The translations under genes were made by a program, and so were the position numbers. The notes beneath the pieces are model-generated. The model was not told the DNA's origin and made no database searches. It saw only the letters and a program-made list of their open reading frames with translations. Shown in pieces: positions 9,117-17,151 of a stretch of 64,000 nucleotides of DNA. Origin of the DNA: Paenibacillus sp. Soil766 (lineage in GTDB: Bacteria > Bacillota > Bacilli > Paenibacillales > NBRC-103111); the NCBI RefSeq assembly GCF_001428105.1, contig NZ_LMSJ01000017.1:79045-143044 (forward strand). The letters run 5' to 3'. How positions within the stretch are numbered: position 1 is the first letter of the stretch; every line of letters starts with the position of its first letter.

Positions 9117-9281
9117 CTAGAGGCGTTGACGTCTGCCGAAAATCAGCGATACGACGAACATAATAAGGAAGACGAAGAACAAGATTTTGGCGATACCTAC
9201 TGCTGTTGAGACAATCCCAAAGAATCCAAAAACACCTGCAACTAGCGCAATTATGAGAAACATTATAGCCCATCCTAGCAT
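9117..9281 (-). CDS. Small DUF1328 membrane protein
   Basis: 54 residues from the ATG at 9281 with GAGAGGTG eight bases before it. Two transmembrane helices ([20 protein letters not shown] and [18 protein letters not shown]) and a basic C-terminus, typical of YtjA/DUF1328 proteins. A sigma-B-like promoter lies at 9335-9360, which fits membrane stress proteins of this size. Precise role unknown. Confidence 0.85.
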   Translation of the reverse strand: MLGWAIMFLIIALVAGVFGFFGIVSTAVGIAKILFFVFLIMFVVSLIFGRRQRL

Positions 9282-9334
9282 ATCCAACACCTCTCTTTTC
9301 CTTTGCAATAGTGTTCATCTTGCTATGCTTTCTA

Positions 9335-9360
9335 TTACCCATACCACCTAGGGTTGAAAC
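9335..9360 (-). promoter_or_regulatory. Sigma-B-type promoter
   Basis: Reading the - strand: GTTTCA (9360-9355), 14-bp spacer, GGGTAA (9340-9335). The Bacillus sigma-B consensus is GTTTAA, 13-15 bp, GGGTAT. It lies 54 bp upstream of the DUF1328 start, with the general stress gene after it. Confidence 0.75.
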
Positions 9361-9641
9361 AGGTTTTAAACGAATCTGGGCAAAACCCGATAATCCCGTC
9401 CTCTAAGGGAGCTTACGTTTATCTGACATATTAGCATTTATCTATTTCCGGTCTTGGGAAAAGCGAAGCTTACACCTTATTCAATAAGGCCTGATTTGTG
9501 ACGTGCTGGTTAAAGAAGGATTGGGGTGCGGAGGCGGGGGCGGAAGTAGCTGTAGAGTAGTTACAGTTATATGGGGTGCTGAGTCAAAAAGGTGAATATG
9601 TCGGATGGAAGCTTCGTATAATCTCCTGTGTGACAAGTGAA
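9361..9641. other. Intergenic stretch without recognised feature
   Basis: Between the sigma-B promoter and the two-box element. No ORF with a ribosome binding site, no strong hairpin and no RNA gene seen. Confidence 0.5.
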
Positions 9642-9713
9642 TAGATGGATATTGTACAGCTAAATCGAATTTCCGAGGAAATATCGCGTAAATAGCTGTA
9701 CTTTTTCCAGTTA
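9642..9713. repeat. 72-bp two-box variant of the intergenic element
   Basis: Two 21-bp boxes at 9642-9662 (forward, TAGATGGA...CAGCTA) and 9693-9713 (reversed, TAGCTGTA...CAGTTA), separated by exactly 30 bp. Box length and spacing match the 185-bp elements, but here the 30-bp-spaced pair faces inward. Confidence 0.75.
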
Positions 9714-9794
9714 ATACAAGTTATGTAGTGTATTTCACCTCGATTGGATGCACCTGCAAAAACCAGTTATTATCGACCGCTCATCCTCGAAGAA

Positions 9795-9832
9795 CAAAAA
9801 AGGCGCCCCCGCCACATACATCGGGGACACCC
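9795..9832 (-). terminator. Rho-independent terminator of rsbK-rsbM
   Basis: On the - strand GGTGTCCCCG pairs with CGGGGGCGCC (including G-T pairs), then TTTTTT. It lies 13 bp beyond the stop of the CheR-type gene. Confidence 0.85.
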
Positions 9833-9844
9833 TCTCCAATAACA

Positions 9845-10735
9845 CTATTTCTTACGGTATATACGCTCATGAGGCACAAAATCATCATAGTGCACACCAT
9901 CGGGTACGTGGAGAATGTACTCTTTCTTCCCAAGACCCAAGTAACCTTGCGGGGTTAAGCTGCTGTAGAACAAACTGTGCACCTGCTGCTGCAGCTTCGC
10001 ATCGAAGTAGATCATTACATTCCTGCAAAGGATAACGTGGAACTCGTTAAAAGAGCCGTCTGTCACCAGATTATGTTGGGCAAACATCATGTTCTCCTTC
10101 AGCTGCGGTTTAAAATAGGCATACTGATGATCTGTCATGTAATATTCTGAGAACGCTTTGGTGCCGCCAGACTCCAAATAATTGGTGGTGTACAGCTGCA
10201 TCTGCTTCAGTGGGAAAGCCCCTCTTTGCGCCGACTCAATGGCGTGTTCATTCATGTCAGTGGCATAGATGCGTGTCTTCTCCGCCAGGCCCTCTTCCTG
10301 CATGAGAATCGCCATGGCATAGGCTTCTTCGCCTGTAGCGCAACCTGCGTGCCAGATACGAATCTCCGGATGGTCCCGAAGCTCTGGCACGACTTGGGTG
10401 CGGAAGGCGCTGAAGAAGCTTGGATCACGGAACATTTCCGTTACGCGAATCGACATGTCGGCTAGCAGTTTATCTACGAATAACGGCTCATGTAGTACTT
10501 TTTCCAGAAGTGCTGAAATCGTTCGCAGCTTTTCCATTTTCATTCGGTTCAGAATACGCCTGCGTAAAGAGGATCGCACGTAATGGCGGAAATCAAATCC
10601 ATACATCTGGTATAAGCCCTCTAGGAGCAGATTGATCTCAATATTTTCCCTCTCGCTGTCAGGCGGCTCCTCGGGCTCATTCCATCCATCCTGAGGTTCA
10701 CGTGTCAATGCTTCTTCACCTGCTTCGTAAGCCAC
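9845..10735 (-). CDS. rsbM: CheR-type protein methyltransferase, RsbM-like
   Basis: 296 residues. It has a CheR N-terminal helical domain (about 38-100) and a SAM-binding CheR domain with HAGCATGEEAYA, YATDMNEHAIE and CRNVMIYFD. The coding start overlaps the 3' end of the hybrid kinase gene by about 31 bp. The GTG at 10735 is used here; a TTG ten codons in, behind AGGTGA, is an alternative. In the Bacillus cereus group a CheR-type enzyme (RsbM) methylates the hybrid kinase RsbK and damps sigma-B activation. The same gene pair beside sigB supports that role here, by analogy. Confidence 0.87.
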   Translation of the reverse strand: MAYEAGEEALTREPQDGWNEPEEPPDSERENIEINLLLEGLYQMYGFDFRHYVRSSLRRRILNRMKMEKLRTISALLEKVLHEPLFVDKLLADMSIRVTEMFRDPSFFSAFRTQVVPELRDHPEIRIWHAGCATGEEAYAMAILMQEEGLAEKTRIYATDMNEHAIESAQRGAFPLKQMQLYTTNYLESGGTKAFSEYYMTDHQYAYFKPQLKENMMFAQHNLVTDGSFNEFHVILCRNVMIYFDAKLQQQVHSLFYSSLTPQGYLGLGKKEYILHVPDGVHYDDFVPHERIYRKK

Positions 10736-13482
10736 ACACGCATCAGCGAGAAGAGTTGCTCCATCTGCAGCGGCTTCGTAATATAGTCCGATGCTCCCGC
10801 TTCAAGACATTTCTCTTTCTCACTCTTCATCGCCTTCGCTGTCAATGCAATGATCGGTAAATGGCGCAATTCCAGCCCTTCCCGTATCTCCTTCATGGCG
10901 TCGTAACCACCCATAACTGGCATCATGATATCCATTAATACCAAATCGTAATCTGGCTTCACAGTTAAAAGATCAATTGCTTCCTTGCCATTCTCAGCGA
11001 CAACGACCGTTACACCTTTTAATTCCAAGGCGCTAACGAGCGCGAATACGTTACGGGCGTCATCATCGACAAGCAGCACCATCTTTCCTTCGAACAGTTG
11101 CGCATCCGTGTGGATAGGCTCATTCAGAGATAGCTCAGCTTCCCTAAAGAAGCTCTTCGGATAAGCAGCTCCCCCCCTATGCGAAATCTCTTGCTCACTT
11201 GAAGCCGCAATCTGCTCTTGTCCGTAGGTAATGTCAGGACGTGCAAGCCCTTCTTGTCCGTTAGGAATATACAGGGTGAACGTAGAACCCACCTGAAGCT
11301 CACTCTTCACAACGATCGTGCCCCCAAGCAATCGAGTAAACTCGCGGCAAATAGATAATCCCAGTCCAGTCCCGCCATACTGACGATTCGTTGTACCATC
11401 CACTTGTTGGAATGCCTCGAAAATAATATGCTGCTTATCGATTGGAATCCCAATACCCGTATCCTTAATTGAGATCGCAAGAATCGTTTCTTCTGGATCT
11501 CGATGGAGAAGTTCTTTAATCCGCGCCGATTCGGCCAGCGCTATTCGCATGGAGACTGAGCCTGTTTCGGTAAATTTAAACGCATTCGATAACAGATTCT
11601 TCAGAATTTGCTGCAGTCGTTGACCATCCGTCACAATGACAGACGGCACATCAGGCTCAAGTATAATATGGAAATCAAGCGCCTTCTTAGCAGCCACTGG
11701 TGCGAACATAAGCTCCATAGACTGCGGTAACTCCGTCACATTAACTTCTTCCTGCATAATCTCTATTTTCCCAGCTTCGACTTTGGATAAATCCAGAATA
11801 TCGTCGATAAGCGATAGCAAGTCATGACCAGCCGCATTCACAACACGCGAATACTCCACGACCTCTGACATTGGCATGTCTTCCTTACTCTCCGCTAGCA
11901 TTTGCGAAAGTATCATGATGCTATTCAGCGGTGTTCGCAATTCATGGGACATGTTCGCCAAGAAGTCGGATTTATACTGTGAACTTGTCTTTAACTTCAA
12001 TGCATAGTCTTCGAGTTCGTCTTTGGCCTTCTCGAGCTCCATCGCTTTCTGCTCGGCAAAATTGTTCTGCTCCTCCAGAAACTCATTCGTCATTCGCAGC
12101 TGCTCCTGTTGCATCTGCAACTCTTCTGACTGTGTCTGAAGCTCCTCGGATTGCGCTTGCAGCTCCTCCGTCAGCATTTGCGACTCGGAAAGGAGACGCT
12201 CTACTTCCATACGGCTGCGTACACTTGTAATCGCCGTACCGAACTTCTCTTGCAGTGAGTCAATCAACGTCAGATGCTTCGACTCAAACTGATGAAGAGA
12301 AGCTAACTCAATAACAGCTTCTGTATTGCCATCTACAAGAATTGGTGCGACTAGCAAGCTCCTCGGCGTTGAAATTCCAAGACCTGACGTTATTTTCACA
12401 TGATTATCAGGCAAGTTATCCATGAGGAAAATTCGCTTATCGACGGCGCACTGTCCAACTAAGCCTTCACCTAATTGAAAGGTTGAAATCGCATGATTTT
12501 GTCCAAAAGCGGCGTATCCTGCTATTTTGACATAAGAAAGCTGCCCCCCCTCATGCTGCTTCAGGTAGATAACGCCATAACTGGCCTCTAACATAGGAGC
12601 AAGCTTCTGAATAAAAGCTTCACTCAGCACAGTTATATCGCGTATACCTTGATACAGGGTGGACACCTCAGTAATACTGGATTGAATCCAGCTGTTTTTC
12701 TCCAAACTCGCCAATAGCTCATTCGTGGCTTCAGCCAGTTCACGGATTTCATCATTCGATCTCACTTCAATCCGTGAGGCCAGATTGCCCTCCATCGAGG
12801 TAATCTCACGAATTTTTCGCGTAACTTGTCTAATTGTGTTCGTTATCAAATTCGATAGAATCATAGCTACAACTACGGCAACAATCGAAATTAGGCCTAA
12901 AATAGTAAAAAGAACAACTTTAAGATTATAGTTGCTTTTAGCGATTTGCTCGACTCGTTTGGAAGTAAGCACCTTCTCTGTGACGAGAAAGGTATCCATT
13001 TGCGTCCGCAGCTGATCCATCAATTTCTTACCCGAATTCTGCTTATAAAATTCATTGATCGCCGCCGTATTGTTTTCCTTTTTCATACGAATGACGTAAT
13101 CCCCGCCGGTTTTCAACCAAGTCTCAATCGTCTCTTCGATCGCTTCCAAGCTCTGCACTTGGGGGGGATTATCACTGATAAGTTGATGAATATGATTATA
13201 CGTCTCCTGCCAGTTGCGACTGCCTTCATTGTAAGGTTCCAGATACTGCTCATTACCTGTTATGACATAGCCGCGCATGCCTGTTTCCATATCAAGAATA
13301 TTTTTCAGCAAGCTGTGCAACTGATCGTGCACATCCATGTCATGTGACGAAACATAGCTAACTTCTTTCTGCAGATCGGTCACGCGACTGCTTACGACCA
13401 AGAGTGCTAGTCCAAGGCAAATAAGAATTAATACATAGCCCAACATTATTTTCGGTTTAATTTTGAGAAGGGAAGTAAACAT
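10705..13482 (-). CDS. rsbK: Hybrid sensor histidine kinase, RsbK-like
   Basis: 925 residues behind AGGAGG. Order: TM helix (about 12-32), extracytoplasmic CHASE3-type helical domain (40-180), TM helix (187-212), HAMP (212-262), GAF-like domain (275-420), a Q/E-rich coiled coil (430-500), HisKA with SHELRTP (His513), HATPase with DTGIGI and GGTGLGL (about 620-740), and a receiver with LVDDD and phospho-acceptor Asp851. Sensor for general stress in the RsbK/RsbY type of sigma-B control, where it would phosphorylate the REC domain of the PP2C phosphatase encoded at 17152. It lies 97 bp downstream of sigB on the same strand. The CheR-type partner overlaps its 3' end. Confidence 0.88.
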   Translation of the reverse strand: MFTSLLKIKPKIMLGYVLILICLGLALLVVSSRVTDLQKEVSYVSSHDMDVHDQLHSLLKNILDMETGMRGYVITGNEQYLEPYNEGSRNWQETYNHIHQLISDNPPQVQSLEAIEETIETWLKTGGDYVIRMKKENNTAAINEFYKQNSGKKLMDQLRTQMDTFLVTEKVLTSKRVEQIAKSNYNLKVVLFTILGLISIVAVVVAMILSNLITNTIRQVTRKIREITSMEGNLASRIEVRSNDEIRELAEATNELLASLEKNSWIQSSITEVSTLYQGIRDITVLSEAFIQKLAPMLEASYGVIYLKQHEGGQLSYVKIAGYAAFGQNHAISTFQLGEGLVGQCAVDKRIFLMDNLPDNHVKITSGLGISTPRSLLVAPILVDGNTEAVIELASLHQFESKHLTLIDSLQEKFGTAITSVRSRMEVERLLSESQMLTEELQAQSEELQTQSEELQMQQEQLRMTNEFLEEQNNFAEQKAMELEKAKDELEDYALKLKTSSQYKSDFLANMSHELRTPLNSIMILSQMLAESKEDMPMSEVVEYSRVVNAAGHDLLSLIDDILDLSKVEAGKIEIMQEEVNVTELPQSMELMFAPVAAKKALDFHIILEPDVPSVIVTDGQRLQQILKNLLSNAFKFTETGSVSMRIALAESARIKELLHRDPEETILAISIKDTGIGIPIDKQHIIFEAFQQVDGTTNRQYGGTGLGLSICREFTRLLGGTIVVKSELQVGSTFTLYIPNGQEGLARPDITYGQEQIAASSEQEISHRGGAAYPKSFFREAELSLNEPIHTDAQLFEGKMVLLVDDDARNVFALVSALELKGVTVVVAENGKEAIDLLTVKPDYDLVLMDIMMPVMGGYDAMKEIREGLELRHLPIIALTAKAMKSEKEKCLEAGASDYITKPLQMEQLFSLMRVWLTKQVKKH

Positions 13483-13579
13483 ATGAAAGTGCCTCCTGGT
13501 ACAATTGGTAGCAAATGCAAGATCACATTATACTAATCTACTATACCACATTTCTAGCTTCTAACAGGTAGCTGTGCTT

Positions 13580-14353
13580 CTATACGTTCGGCGTTAAGGC
13601 TGTTTTCAGCTTCGACATCGCCCTCTTCTGAATACGAGATACACTCATCTGAGAGATGCCCAGCTGATCGGCGATATGACGTTGGGACTGCCCTTCTTGG
13701 TAGATCATTCCAATGACAATACGCTCTTCTTCCTTCAAGCAATCCATGGCTTCTGCAAGATCCATACGCCGCTCTATCGCTTGATAGTCATCGGACGTAC
13801 CTGCGATCATATCCCCAATCGTGGCCCCATCCCCCTCACTGGTGAGCGGGGTATCTAGGGAGGTGTAGTGATAATAATCACGACCGGCTAAGATTTCAAT
13901 GGTTTCTTCAGCACTCAGTTCTAGATGAGCTGCAATTTCCTCCACATTCGGCGAGCGCTCTAGCCGAGCCGTCAGTTCGTCCAACGCACGCTGAATCTGC
14001 GCCCCCTTTTCCTTAATGCGTCTAGGAACTTGTATGTACCATGATTTGTCACGCAAATAGTTTTTGAGATGACCGATGAGGCTTTTCATCGCATAGCCTT
14101 CGAAAGGAACTTCCATCGCATGGTCATAGTGCGTAAATAACTTGAGCATCGACATCTGACCAACTTGAAAGAGATCCTCATAAAGGTCAGGGCGGCTTCG
14201 AGACATTTTACCTACGGCCATTCGCACGATCGGTTCATAGTGCAGGAGCAAAGCGGTAGCTGCCTCTTGGCAACCGGTTTCCTTATAAATCTTTTTCTTT
14301 TCATAGATATCATATAAAGGATCGGAGGAAGAGACAGTTCCCTTCGCATTCAT
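13580..14353 (-). CDS. sigB: RNA polymerase sigma factor SigB
   Basis: 257 residues of the SigB/F/G family: region 2 (YEDLFQVGQMSMLKLF, KNYLRDKSWYIQVPRR), region 3 (NVEEIAAHLELSAEET) and region 4 with the HTH QRHIADQLGISQMSVSRIQ. It directs general stress transcription. It overlaps the 3' end of rsbW by 4 bp (ATGA). The order rsbV-rsbW-sigB and the sigma-B-like promoter upstream (15673-15698) distinguish it from sporulation factors SigF and SigG, whose operons differ. Confidence 0.92.
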   Translation of the reverse strand: MNAKGTVSSSDPLYDIYEKKKIYKETGCQEAATALLLHYEPIVRMAVGKMSRSRPDLYEDLFQVGQMSMLKLFTHYDHAMEVPFEGYAMKSLIGHLKNYLRDKSWYIQVPRRIKEKGAQIQRALDELTARLERSPNVEEIAAHLELSAEETIEILAGRDYYHYTSLDTPLTSEGDGATIGDMIAGTSDDYQAIERRMDLAEAMDCLKEEERIVIGMIYQEGQSQRHIADQLGISQMSVSRIQKRAMSKLKTALTPNV

Positions 14354-14796
14354 ACAATCTCCTCTTTTCTATACACCTGCTTGGTCAGAATGACTTCAGT
14401 TCCTTGGCCTCCGCGCGCAAACACCTGGACATCATCCATTAATGCTTGCATGAGAAAGAGACCTAGTCCCCCGACCGTAGCTTCTTGAATCGATTTATGG
14501 TGCAGCGTTACCTCTTCTGGGGCCGTTTGAACATAATGAAAGCTATCGCCTTCATCCTTCACCATTATTTTCATATAGCCCTCGCTAGGCTCAAATTGAA
14601 TCTCTACGATGCCTGGCTCCCCCTCTGCATAAGCATGAAGAATGGCATTGTTGCAAGCTTCCGCAACAGCGACTTTCATATCTTCAATATCTTCAAAGGA
14701 GAAGCCAGCTTTGGTTGCAACGCCGTATAAGGTGAGTCGAACAATATCCAAATATTCCGCTTGGGCAGGTATGGTCAGACCGATGTATGGGCTCAT
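14350..14796 (-). CDS. rsbW: Anti-sigma-B factor and serine kinase RsbW
   Basis: 148 residues, GHKL ATPase fold: N-box EACNNAILHAY, G1-type VKDEGDSF and G2-type GGLGLFLMQALMD. It binds and holds SigB inactive and phosphorylates RsbV. It overlaps rsbV by 4 bp upstream and sigB by 4 bp downstream, so the three are translationally coupled. A paralogue lies at 16300-16743, with strong identity in the N-terminal 60 residues (IEDMKVAV.EACNNAILHA). Confidence 0.92.
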   Translation of the reverse strand: MSPYIGLTIPAQAEYLDIVRLTLYGVATKAGFSFEDIEDMKVAVAEACNNAILHAYAEGEPGIVEIQFEPSEGYMKIMVKDEGDSFHYVQTAPEEVTLHHKSIQEATVGGLGLFLMQALMDDVQVFARGGQGTEVILTKQVYRKEEIV

Positions 14797-15164
14797 ATGA
14801 TTTCTTCTTTCCTTTCAGTTACACCTTGATTTTCTCTTAAGCTGCCATTGTTATGCAAATAGTTGGAAACGCCTGTAATATCGAATAATCGCCTAACTTT
14901 AGCCGGAATATGGTCGATCTGGAACACTGCCTGCATTGCAGCCCTTACTTTAATGGCGGAGACGATGAGCCCGATGCCCGTGCTATCTATATATTTCAAT
15001 TCCTTCAAATCTAGGATAAGCGTTTCTTCCGCTTTCCTAACTACGGAGTCAAGTACGTTAGCTAGTGAAGACGCCGCTGAGAGATCTAGCTCCCCACTTA
15101 GATAAATCCTATTTTCTTTCCCATTCGACTGTTTATAAACCATAAATTTACGTATAGCGTTCAC
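14793..15164 (-). CDS. rsbV: Anti-anti-sigma factor RsbV
   Basis: 123-residue STAS-domain protein. The phosphorylatable Ser61 is in the signature YIDSTGIGLIVS. Dephospho-RsbV binds RsbW and frees SigB. GTG start with GAGAGGGG seven bases upstream. It has a C-terminal extension of about 12 charged residues (TERKEEII) compared with its paralogue. It lies 14 bp after the DUF948 gene and overlaps rsbW by 4 bp. Confidence 0.92.
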   Translation of the reverse strand: MNAIRKFMVYKQSNGKENRIYLSGELDLSAASSLANVLDSVVRKAEETLILDLKELKYIDSTGIGLIVSAIKVRAAMQAVFQIDHIPAKVRRLFDITGVSNYLHNNGSLRENQGVTERKEEII

Positions 15165-15178
15165 GTGATGACCCCTCT

Positions 15179-15637
15179 CTATTTCATCGTACCGGCTTGC
15201 GGTGATGACTTTTTCACTTTGATTTTATCCCAAATCTCGAGCGTCATGGTCGCTCCTTGCAGAATTGCCTTTAACTTCCCACTAAGCGGGGATGTTTTCC
15301 CGGACAGTTCTGTTGGTTTGACAGAAGCGAGCAGGCTTGAAGCTGATTGTTTAACGGAAGAAGATAGCTCATGAAGTACTTGACCAACATCCTGCACGGA
15401 GCTGAATAGATGATTAAGTTTGGAAAGTTTCATTCGCATATCGATCGCAACCTCATTCGTATTGAGAATGACATCCTTCACATCGGAACTGATCTCCGTC
15501 ACTTCATTTTTCATCTGTCCCATCGTTGACGTTATCTCATCCAGGGAATGTTTCAGTGATTTTAAGGTTTGAATCAAATAAAAAACCAGAAACACAAACG
15601 CAATTGCTACAACACTTACGCTAATTTGAAGCAACAT
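15179..15637 (-). CDS. DUF948 single-span membrane protein
   Basis: 152 residues, start behind AGGAGGGA. An N-terminal transmembrane helix (ISVSVVAIAFVFLVFYLIQ) is followed by a long amphipathic helix of the DUF948 type (SLDEITSTMGQMKNEVTEI, methyl-accepting-like coiled coil) and a basic C-terminus. DUF948 proteins are often annotated as general stress proteins. It is the first gene of the sigB operon here, behind a sigma-B-type promoter, so it should be induced with rsbV-rsbW-sigB. Confidence 0.85.
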   Translation of the reverse strand: MLLQISVSVVAIAFVFLVFYLIQTLKSLKHSLDEITSTMGQMKNEVTEISSDVKDVILNTNEVAIDMRMKLSKLNHLFSSVQDVGQVLHELSSSVKQSASSLLASVKPTELSGKTSPLSGKLKAILQGATMTLEIWDKIKVKKSSPQAGTMK

Positions 15638-15672
15638 GGGAATCCCTCCTATTGTGCCTTGTTATTACGTAG

Positions 15673-15698
15673 TTACCCAAGTTAGAGAAAGTTGAAAC
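15673..15698 (-). promoter_or_regulatory. Sigma-B-type promoter of the DUF948-rsbV-rsbW-sigB operon
   Basis: On the - strand: GTTTCA (15698-15693), 14-bp spacer, GGGTAA (15678-15673), ending 35 bp before the DUF948 start. It implies positive autoregulation of sigB. Confidence 0.82.
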
Positions 15699-15732
15699 AC
15701 ATGAGGTACACATAGTTTTATCTTAACTTAAT

Positions 15733-15758
15733 GTTTCACTTAGTCCCCGTAAGGGTAC
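15733..15758 (+). promoter_or_regulatory. Sigma-B-type promoter of dps
   Basis: GTTTCA (15733-15738), 14-bp spacer, GGGTAC (15753-15758), 44 bp before the dps start. It is divergent from the sigB operon promoter; the two -35 boxes are 34 bp apart. Confidence 0.82.
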
Positions 15759-15802
15759 TTATCTTGTAGACACAACTAAATCAATGAAGTGGAGGAATGA
15801 TC

Positions 15803-16270
15803 ATGGTTAATACGACTACTATTACGAAGGCTAGCCCGCTAACAGACATGCTTGATAAACAGGTCGCCAACTTCTCGGTACTCTATATGAAACTGCATAA
15901 TTATCATTGGTATGTGAAAGGTGAGAACTTCTTCACCCTACATATCAAATTCGAGGAATTGTATACGGAAGCTACCCTCCATTTGGATACAATAGCAGAG
16001 CGAATGCTTTCCCTGCGTGCGATTCCAACTGCCACTCTGAAAGAGCATCTGCAAATGGCTTCAATTAAAGAAGCCAAGAAGACTGAAAGTGATGCGAATC
16101 TCATGGTTGAACAGCTCGTTGATGACTTCACTTTGATATGCTCCGAACTAACCGAGGGCATCGAGCTGGCTGAGGACCAAAAGGATCAGCCTACAGCAGA
16201 TATGCTGATTGCCATTCGTTCCTCCTTGGAGAAACACAGCTGGATGCTGGCCGCCTATCTCGGCAAATAG
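15803..16270 (+). CDS. dps: Dps-family ferritin-like DNA protection protein
   Basis: 155 residues. GGAGG at 15791 is only 1 nt from the ATG at 15797 but 7 nt from the ATG at 15803, so 15803 is chosen. Dps/ferritin fold with the inter-subunit ferroxidase motifs LHNYHWYVKG and HIKFEELYTE. It oxidises and stores iron and protects DNA in stress. It sits inside the sigma-B cluster behind its own sigma-B promoter; the B. cereus sigB cluster also carries a ferritin-type gene. Confidence 0.93.
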   Translation: MVNTTTITKASPLTDMLDKQVANFSVLYMKLHNYHWYVKGENFFTLHIKFEELYTEATLHLDTIAERMLSLRAIPTATLKEHLQMASIKEAKKTESDANLMVEQLVDDFTLICSELTEGIELAEDQKDQPTADMLIAIRSSLEKHSWMLAAYLGK

Positions 16271-16280
16271 AGCATGAAAG

Positions 16281-16323
16281 AAAAACCACGGTTTGGCGGT
16301 TATTCCGTCATTCCGTGGTTTTT
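16281..16323. terminator. Bidirectional terminator overlapping the 3' end of a second rsbW
   Basis: AAAAACCACGG pairs with CCGTGGTTTTT. It ends dps on +. On - the hairpin includes the last codons and stop (16300) of the second rsbW. Confidence 0.85.
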
Positions 16324-16743
16324 GCTGTGAATATATTTAACTAAAGTAACCTCAGTCCCATCCGTTGTATCGACCAGGACTTCATCCATCAACGCTTCCA
16401 TTAGATAAATACCCAGACCTCCAGTGGTAAGCTCGCTCGGCGTCATTCCTACGAGAGGAGTCGTTTGCCGACTTTCGCTAGACGCCTCGTAACCAGTACC
16501 GTTATCCTTCACTTTCACCCGAAGTGCATCTTCACTAAGTTCATAGCTAATGTCGATGTGGCCGCTGCCGTCTACGGGCTTCGCATGCAGAATGGCATTA
16601 TTACAAGCTTCAGATACAGCTACCTTCATATCTTCAATATCTTCATACGAGAAGCCCAGTTTCGTGGCTACCCCATATAAGCTAAGTCTCACGATCTCCA
16701 AATGCTCCGCTGCTGCTGGAATATGTAAGCGAATGACCTTCAT
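16300..16743 (-). CDS. Second RsbW-like anti-sigma factor/serine kinase
   Basis: 147 residues, paralogue of RsbW at 14350. GHKL motifs EACNNAILHA, VKDNGTGY and GGLGIYLMEALMDEV are all present, so it should be an active kinase. It overlaps the second rsbV by 4 bp. The final codons run into the terminator hairpin. It could be a second brake on SigB, or act on a different partner. No second sigma factor gene is adjacent. Confidence 0.88.
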   Translation of the reverse strand: MKVIRLHIPAAAEHLEIVRLSLYGVATKLGFSYEDIEDMKVAVSEACNNAILHAKPVDGSGHIDISYELSEDALRVKVKDNGTGYEASSESRQTTPLVGMTPSELTTGGLGIYLMEALMDEVLVDTTDGTEVTLVKYIHSKNHGMTE

Positions 16744-17072
16744 ACGCTATCTTCGATCCCTTCATTCAGAAATCCGGTAATCCCCGTCAGATCAAACAGC
16801 TTCCGTATTCCTGGCGGAATATCATGAACGGCGAACGGCGCTTTGATTTCATCGCGAATTTTCAAAGTAGATACCACGATGCCAATCCCCGTACTATCGA
16901 TATAGCGTAAATGCTTCAAATTAAGAATTAATGCTTTATCTTCACGATGAACAACGTCCTCCAGTGCCTGGCGGAAGGCTTGGGCTGCTGCCAAATCAAG
17001 CTCGCCATGGATAATGAGCTGAATTGACTTCTCCGATTCTTCAAGATCAATTTGAAATCTTTCTGAGGACAT
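16740..17072 (-). CDS. Second RsbV-like anti-anti-sigma factor
   Basis: 110-residue STAS protein from the ATG at 17072 with AGGGAG about 9 bases upstream (a GTG at 17081 is also in frame). Phospho-acceptor Ser60 in YIDSTGIGIVVS. It overlaps the second rsbW and lies 80 bp downstream of the REC-PP2C gene, which is the likely phosphatase for it. It lacks the charged C-terminal tail of the first RsbV. Confidence 0.9.
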   Translation of the reverse strand: MSSERFQIDLEESEKSIQLIIHGELDLAAAQAFRQALEDVVHREDKALILNLKHLRYIDSTGIGIVVSTLKIRDEIKAPFAVHDIPPGIRKLFDLTGITGFLNEGIEDSV

Positions 17073-17151
17073 AAGCCACACTCCCTAGTCATTATTGTCT
17101 AAATCGTACCAAGACCATTGCACGAATTCAAGTTTCATTGACTTACTCAAG

